A stretch of DNA of 64,000 bases, taken from Xenorhabdus ishibashii (GTDB lineage Bacteria > Pseudomonadota > Gammaproteobacteria > Enterobacterales > Enterobacteriaceae). Both the position numbers and the translations under genes were made by a program. Positions 60,977 to 64,000 of this stretch are shown in pieces. Position 1 is the first letter of the stretch. Every line of letters begins with the position of its first letter. The stretch covers positions 3,162,001-3,226,000 of the forward strand of contig NZ_NJAK01000001.1 of the NCBI RefSeq assembly GCF_002632755.1, given 5' to 3'. The notes beneath the pieces were generated by a model. The model made no database searches, was not told the origin of the DNA, and was given only the letters and a program-made list of their open reading frames with translations.

Positions 60977-61948
60977 TTAAACTTTTTTCAGCAGATCCAT
61001 CATGTTCAAACGGGTATCACTGGCAACCTTACGGGCTTCCAGCTCTATGCCACGAGAGTTCAGCTTTTCAAAGGCTTCAATGTCAGTCTTATCAACAGAA
61101 ATTGCGTTGTTAATCTGGGTTTTTCCTTGACGGAAAGCCATACCACCGATATTTACGGATTCGATAGCGACGCCACCTTCGACAATACGCAGGACATCTG
61201 TTGGATTGGTGAACAACAGCATGACGCGCTCACCGGCATATTTGGGATTGTTGTAAACCCGAACGCACTTGGCAACGTCGATAACATGTGCGCTAACGCC
61301 AGGAGGTGCAACTTGTTTCAACAAGGTAGAACGCACCGTATCTTGGGTAACTTCATCACTGACGACAATGATACGCTTGACATTAGTTTCTTTCGTCCAG
61401 CGGGTCGCTACTTGGCCGTGGATAAGGCGGTCATCAATACGTGCGAGAGCTATTTTCATATGGCCGCCCGCAGACGTTGTTGAAGTTGCTGAAACAGGTG
61501 CAGCGGTAGGGGCTGGTTTAACAGGTTCAGGTTTGGCAGGCTCTTCATCTTGCTTTGCTTTGAGGGCTCTGATCCCTTCTTTGCCGGTTTCCAATGCAAC
61601 AGAAACCAGTTCTTCCATGGTTGGATCATCGTCCCGACACATGAAAGCTTCAACAAGCATCGGGACATTTACACCAGTGATGATTTCATAGTTGTCTTTA
61701 TCAACCACGATGCGGTTTGCAGCATTGAATGGACTGCCACCCCAAGTATCGACAAAAAACAGCACGCCTTGTTCTGTATCAAGCGATTTCAGCTTTTGGT
61801 TGTATTTCTCGAATAACGTATCAGCATTTTCACCGGGCACAAAGTCGATATAAGAAACATTTTCCTGCTCCCCAATCAACATTTCTGTGGTATGGAGCAA
61901 CTGTTCTGCTGCCGCCCCGTGTGTGCCAATCATAATGGCTATACTCAC
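60977..61948 (-). CDS. manX: Mannose PTS IIAB component
   Basis: 323 residues. IIA domain (1-133) with phospho-His10 in MIGTHGAAAEQLL, an Ala/Pro linker (about 135-162), and IIB domain with phospho-His177 in IDDRLIHGQVATRW. It passes phosphate from HPr to sugar during uptake. The start is GTG with GAGGGG at good spacing; E. coli manX also uses GTG. Confidence 0.95.
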   Translation of the reverse strand: MSIAIMIGTHGAAAEQLLHTTEMLIGEQENVSYIDFVPGENADTLFEKYNQKLKSLDTEQGVLFFVDTWGGSPFNAANRIVVDKDNYEIITGVNVPMLVEAFMCRDDDPTMEELVSVALETGKEGIRALKAKQDEEPAKPEPVKPAPTAAPVSATSTTSAGGHMKIALARIDDRLIHGQVATRWTKETNVKRIIVVSDEVTQDTVRSTLLKQVAPPGVSAHVIDVAKCVRVYNNPKYAGERVMLLFTNPTDVLRIVEGGVAIESVNIGGMAFRQGKTQINNAISVDKTDIEAFEKLNSRGIELEARKVASDTRLNMMDLLKKV

Positions 61949-62348
61949 TTGTTTACCCCTCTCTGTAACAATTGAATTCAGAACTATTGCAAGTTCACAC
62001 TCAATATTTCTAATGTATTGAATCTCCTATCAATCAATAGGATAGTCGTGAGCATAAAACGGTCATGGTTTTATATTCTGTTACATAAGAAAATATGCCA
62101 TTAGATTATCATTAGCAGCCTTCAAGAAAATTGCTATCAGTCAGAAAAATTAAGTCAGGCTATTTAGACAGGGTAAAACAATATTTTATTCCGATAAACA
62201 GTAATAACTTGTATTTAAATTTTGTATTTTTATTATAAAATGGTATTTATTTCTGTTCTCGGTAACATTTTTTTAATTTTTTTATAAAAAAATTGAGATG
62301 TTTTTATCGCAAAATGGGAAATAATGTACTTTATTAACTCGTTTCAGC
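61949..62348. other. manX upstream region
   Basis: About 400 bp without a gene. It should contain the manXYZ promoter. One TGTGA half-site (minus strand, near 62010) could belong to a CRP site, but its partner half is poor. I found no convincing Mlc site. Confidence 0.35.
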
Positions 62349-62352
62349 CAAA

Positions 62353-62388
62353 AAAATATCCCTGCCAAATGGCAGGGATATTATTTCA
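62353..62388 (-). terminator. sdaA terminator
   Basis: AATATCCCTGCCA (62355-62367) and its perfect complement (62370-62382) form a 13-bp stem with a 2-base gap. On the minus strand it is followed by seven T. It is about 75 bp beyond the sdaA stop. Confidence 0.88.
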
Positions 62389-62459
62389 ACTAAAATTTAA
62401 ATGTAGAAAAAATAGGCAAAATTGTTGTTTTATGTATGATAAATGAACGATGTGTTATG

Positions 62460-63824
62460 TTAGTCACATTGAACTTTTATTGCCAAACCACCGCGTGAAG
62501 TTTCACGGTATTTCGCGTTCATATCTTTGCCCGTTTCATACATGGTCTCAATCACTTTATCGAGAGAAACACGAGGTTCACTGGTACGGCGGAGTGCCAT
62601 ACGGGCAGCATTGATCGCTTTAACTGATGCAATAGCATTACGTTCAATACAAGGAACTTGCACCTGGCCGGCAACCGGATCACAAGTCAAACCGAGGTTA
62701 TGCTCCATGCCAATTTCTGCTGCGATACAAACCTGTTCAGGGCTTGCGCCGAGTAGTTCGGCAATGCCGGCTGCTGCCATAGAACAAGCTACCCCAACTT
62801 CACCCTGACAACCAACCTCAGCACCCGAAATGGAAGCATTCATCTTATATAAGATGCCGATTGCACCGGAAGCCAGAAAATAGCGGGTATACAGTTCCGG
62901 TGTCACAGGTTCGATGCAGTGATTGTAATAAGCCAAAACGGCAGGGACGATACCACATGCGCCATTGGTTGGTGCAGTAACAACACGGCCACCGGCGGCA
63001 TTTTCTTCATTGACGGCCAACGCAAACATATTGATTAAATCAACGACATTCATTGGGTCATTAGATAATTTGTTTGATGATGTCAGCATACGGTGTAACG
63101 CTGCTGCGCGGCGAGGAACGCGCAATGGGCCTGGCAAAACCCCTTCTGTGTTCAGGCCACGCTCAATGCAGGCTTGCATGGTTGCCCAGACATCCGCGAA
63201 ATACTCAGCAATTTCTTCTTGGCTGTGTAAATCCAATTCATTTTTCATCATCAGGCCAGAAACAGACAGGCCTGTTTTATTACAGTTCATCAGCAGTTCA
63301 GCCGCAGAGCTGTAAGGGTAAGAAACAGGTTTGGAATCCTGGGATGGCTTGCCAAAATGCTCTTCATCAACAATAAAACCACCACCGATAGAGTAGTAGG
63401 TTTTGCTGTAAACTTTTTCGTCACCGGCGAACGCATGAATTTGCATGCCATTTTCGTGCAGTGAGAGGTTATCGCTACGGAAGTTCATACCGCCATCGCG
63501 AGGAAAATCGACTTCGTGTAAACCATTTGCCAGCGGCAAACGTTCAGTTTGCTCAACATCACGAATAAAACCAGGGATTGAATCAATATCAACGGTTGCC
63601 GGCATATTACCTGCCAGCCCCATGATGATAGCAATATCCGTATGGTGACCTTTCCCGGTTAATGAAAGTGAGCCGTATACATCAACAGCTACACGCGTGA
63701 TAGAGGACATTACCCCCAGGTTTACAAGATCATCGACAAATTGTTTGCCTGCTTTCATAGGACCAACAGTATGAGAGCTGGATGGGCCAATACCCACCTT
63801 AAACATGTCGAAAACGCTAATCAC
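62460..63824 (-). CDS. sdaA: L-serine ammonia-lyase (iron-sulfur)
   Basis: 454 residues, matching E. coli SdaA. The N-terminal beta domain has SSSHTVGPMKAGKQFVDD; the C-terminal alpha domain holds the [4Fe-4S] cysteines in TNGACGIVPAVLAYYN, CDPVAGQ and VPCIERNAIASVKA, and GAEVGCQGEVGVACSMAAAG. It converts serine to pyruvate and ammonia. The start is GTG, as in E. coli. SdaB is nearly identical, but the proximity to manXYZ favours SdaA. Confidence 0.92.
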   Translation of the reverse strand: MISVFDMFKVGIGPSSSHTVGPMKAGKQFVDDLVNLGVMSSITRVAVDVYGSLSLTGKGHHTDIAIIMGLAGNMPATVDIDSIPGFIRDVEQTERLPLANGLHEVDFPRDGGMNFRSDNLSLHENGMQIHAFAGDEKVYSKTYYSIGGGFIVDEEHFGKPSQDSKPVSYPYSSAAELLMNCNKTGLSVSGLMMKNELDLHSQEEIAEYFADVWATMQACIERGLNTEGVLPGPLRVPRRAAALHRMLTSSNKLSNDPMNVVDLINMFALAVNEENAAGGRVVTAPTNGACGIVPAVLAYYNHCIEPVTPELYTRYFLASGAIGILYKMNASISGAEVGCQGEVGVACSMAAAGIAELLGASPEQVCIAAEIGMEHNLGLTCDPVAGQVQVPCIERNAIASVKAINAARMALRRTSEPRVSLDKVIETMYETGKDMNAKYRETSRGGLAIKVQCD

Positions 63825-64000
63825 GCCAGACTCCTTTAAAGAAGAGAGATATAGTTATTTATATAAAGCGCGCTACTTTACTGTTATTTGGTAGTGTTGA
63901 TAAAGGAGTTTACAGTTTTTTTTTAATTATAATAGCAATTGATATGATTATGGATAAGTAATGCACAGTTTTGTGGTGTTTTGCGTCCAATTCAGAGCGT
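63825..64000. other. sdaA upstream sequence to the window end
   Basis: AT-rich and non-coding in what is visible. It probably contains the sdaA promoter. Confidence 0.35.

Noticed and set aside
1..64000. CRISPR arrays, tRNA and rRNA genes
   Set aside because: I saw no regularly spaced direct repeats and no sequence with a tRNA-like T-loop and acceptor stem.

Overview
This is a chromosomal segment of a low-GC enterobacterium of the Morganellaceae, most likely Xenorhabdus or Photorhabdus. That placement is an inference from protein similarity to E. coli core genes, AT-rich spacers and gene order. Nearly all genes are recognisable enterobacterial housekeeping genes, joined as blocks that lie far apart in E. 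coli. I saw no tRNA, rRNA or CRISPR array.

Layout. 1-12.5 kb: 5' part of fbaB, the sRNA CyaR, yegQ/trhP, yegP, and the envelope-stress/efflux operon mdtABC-baeSR (no mdtD), all on the minus strand. 12.8-18.8 kb: mgtE, the small membrane gene yfgG, ppx-ppk and speG. 19-30.5 kb: purine and pyrimidine salvage/synthesis (purMN, upp-uraA), hda (apparently a CUG start), yfgD, bepA, bcp-gcvR, dapA-bamC and purC. 30.6-40.2 kb: an orphan lipoprotein, yeaL-tmcA, ypfN, an M15 peptidase, dapE-yffB, an unpaired NarP-like regulator and maeB.

40.2-46.8 kb: a Fur-box-headed iron/heme locus. It encodes a ChaN-like lipoprotein, a TonB-like protein, an S9 oligopeptidase B-like peptidase with an apparent signal peptide, and a TonB-dependent receptor. 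The mix of receptor, dedicated TonB and protease resembles the logic of the ferredoxin-uptake Fus system, but with an unrelated protease family. I consider it the most interesting candidate in the window.

47.0-56.7 kb: the hexose-phosphate uptake system, in the order uhpT, uhpA, [accessory island], uhpB, uhpC. The island (about 49.4-53.8 kb) holds an IS630-family element, lambda-type tail-gene debris, a Cys-rich secreted orphan and a frameshifted tyrosine integrase. It separates the response regulator gene from its sensor genes. The IS boundary is readable to the base, and the ancestral end of uhpA can be rebuilt.

56.8-64 kb: rlmA, mntP with its yybP-ykoY manganese riboswitch leader and an upstream Fur-like box, yobD, the mannose PTS manXYZ and sdaA.
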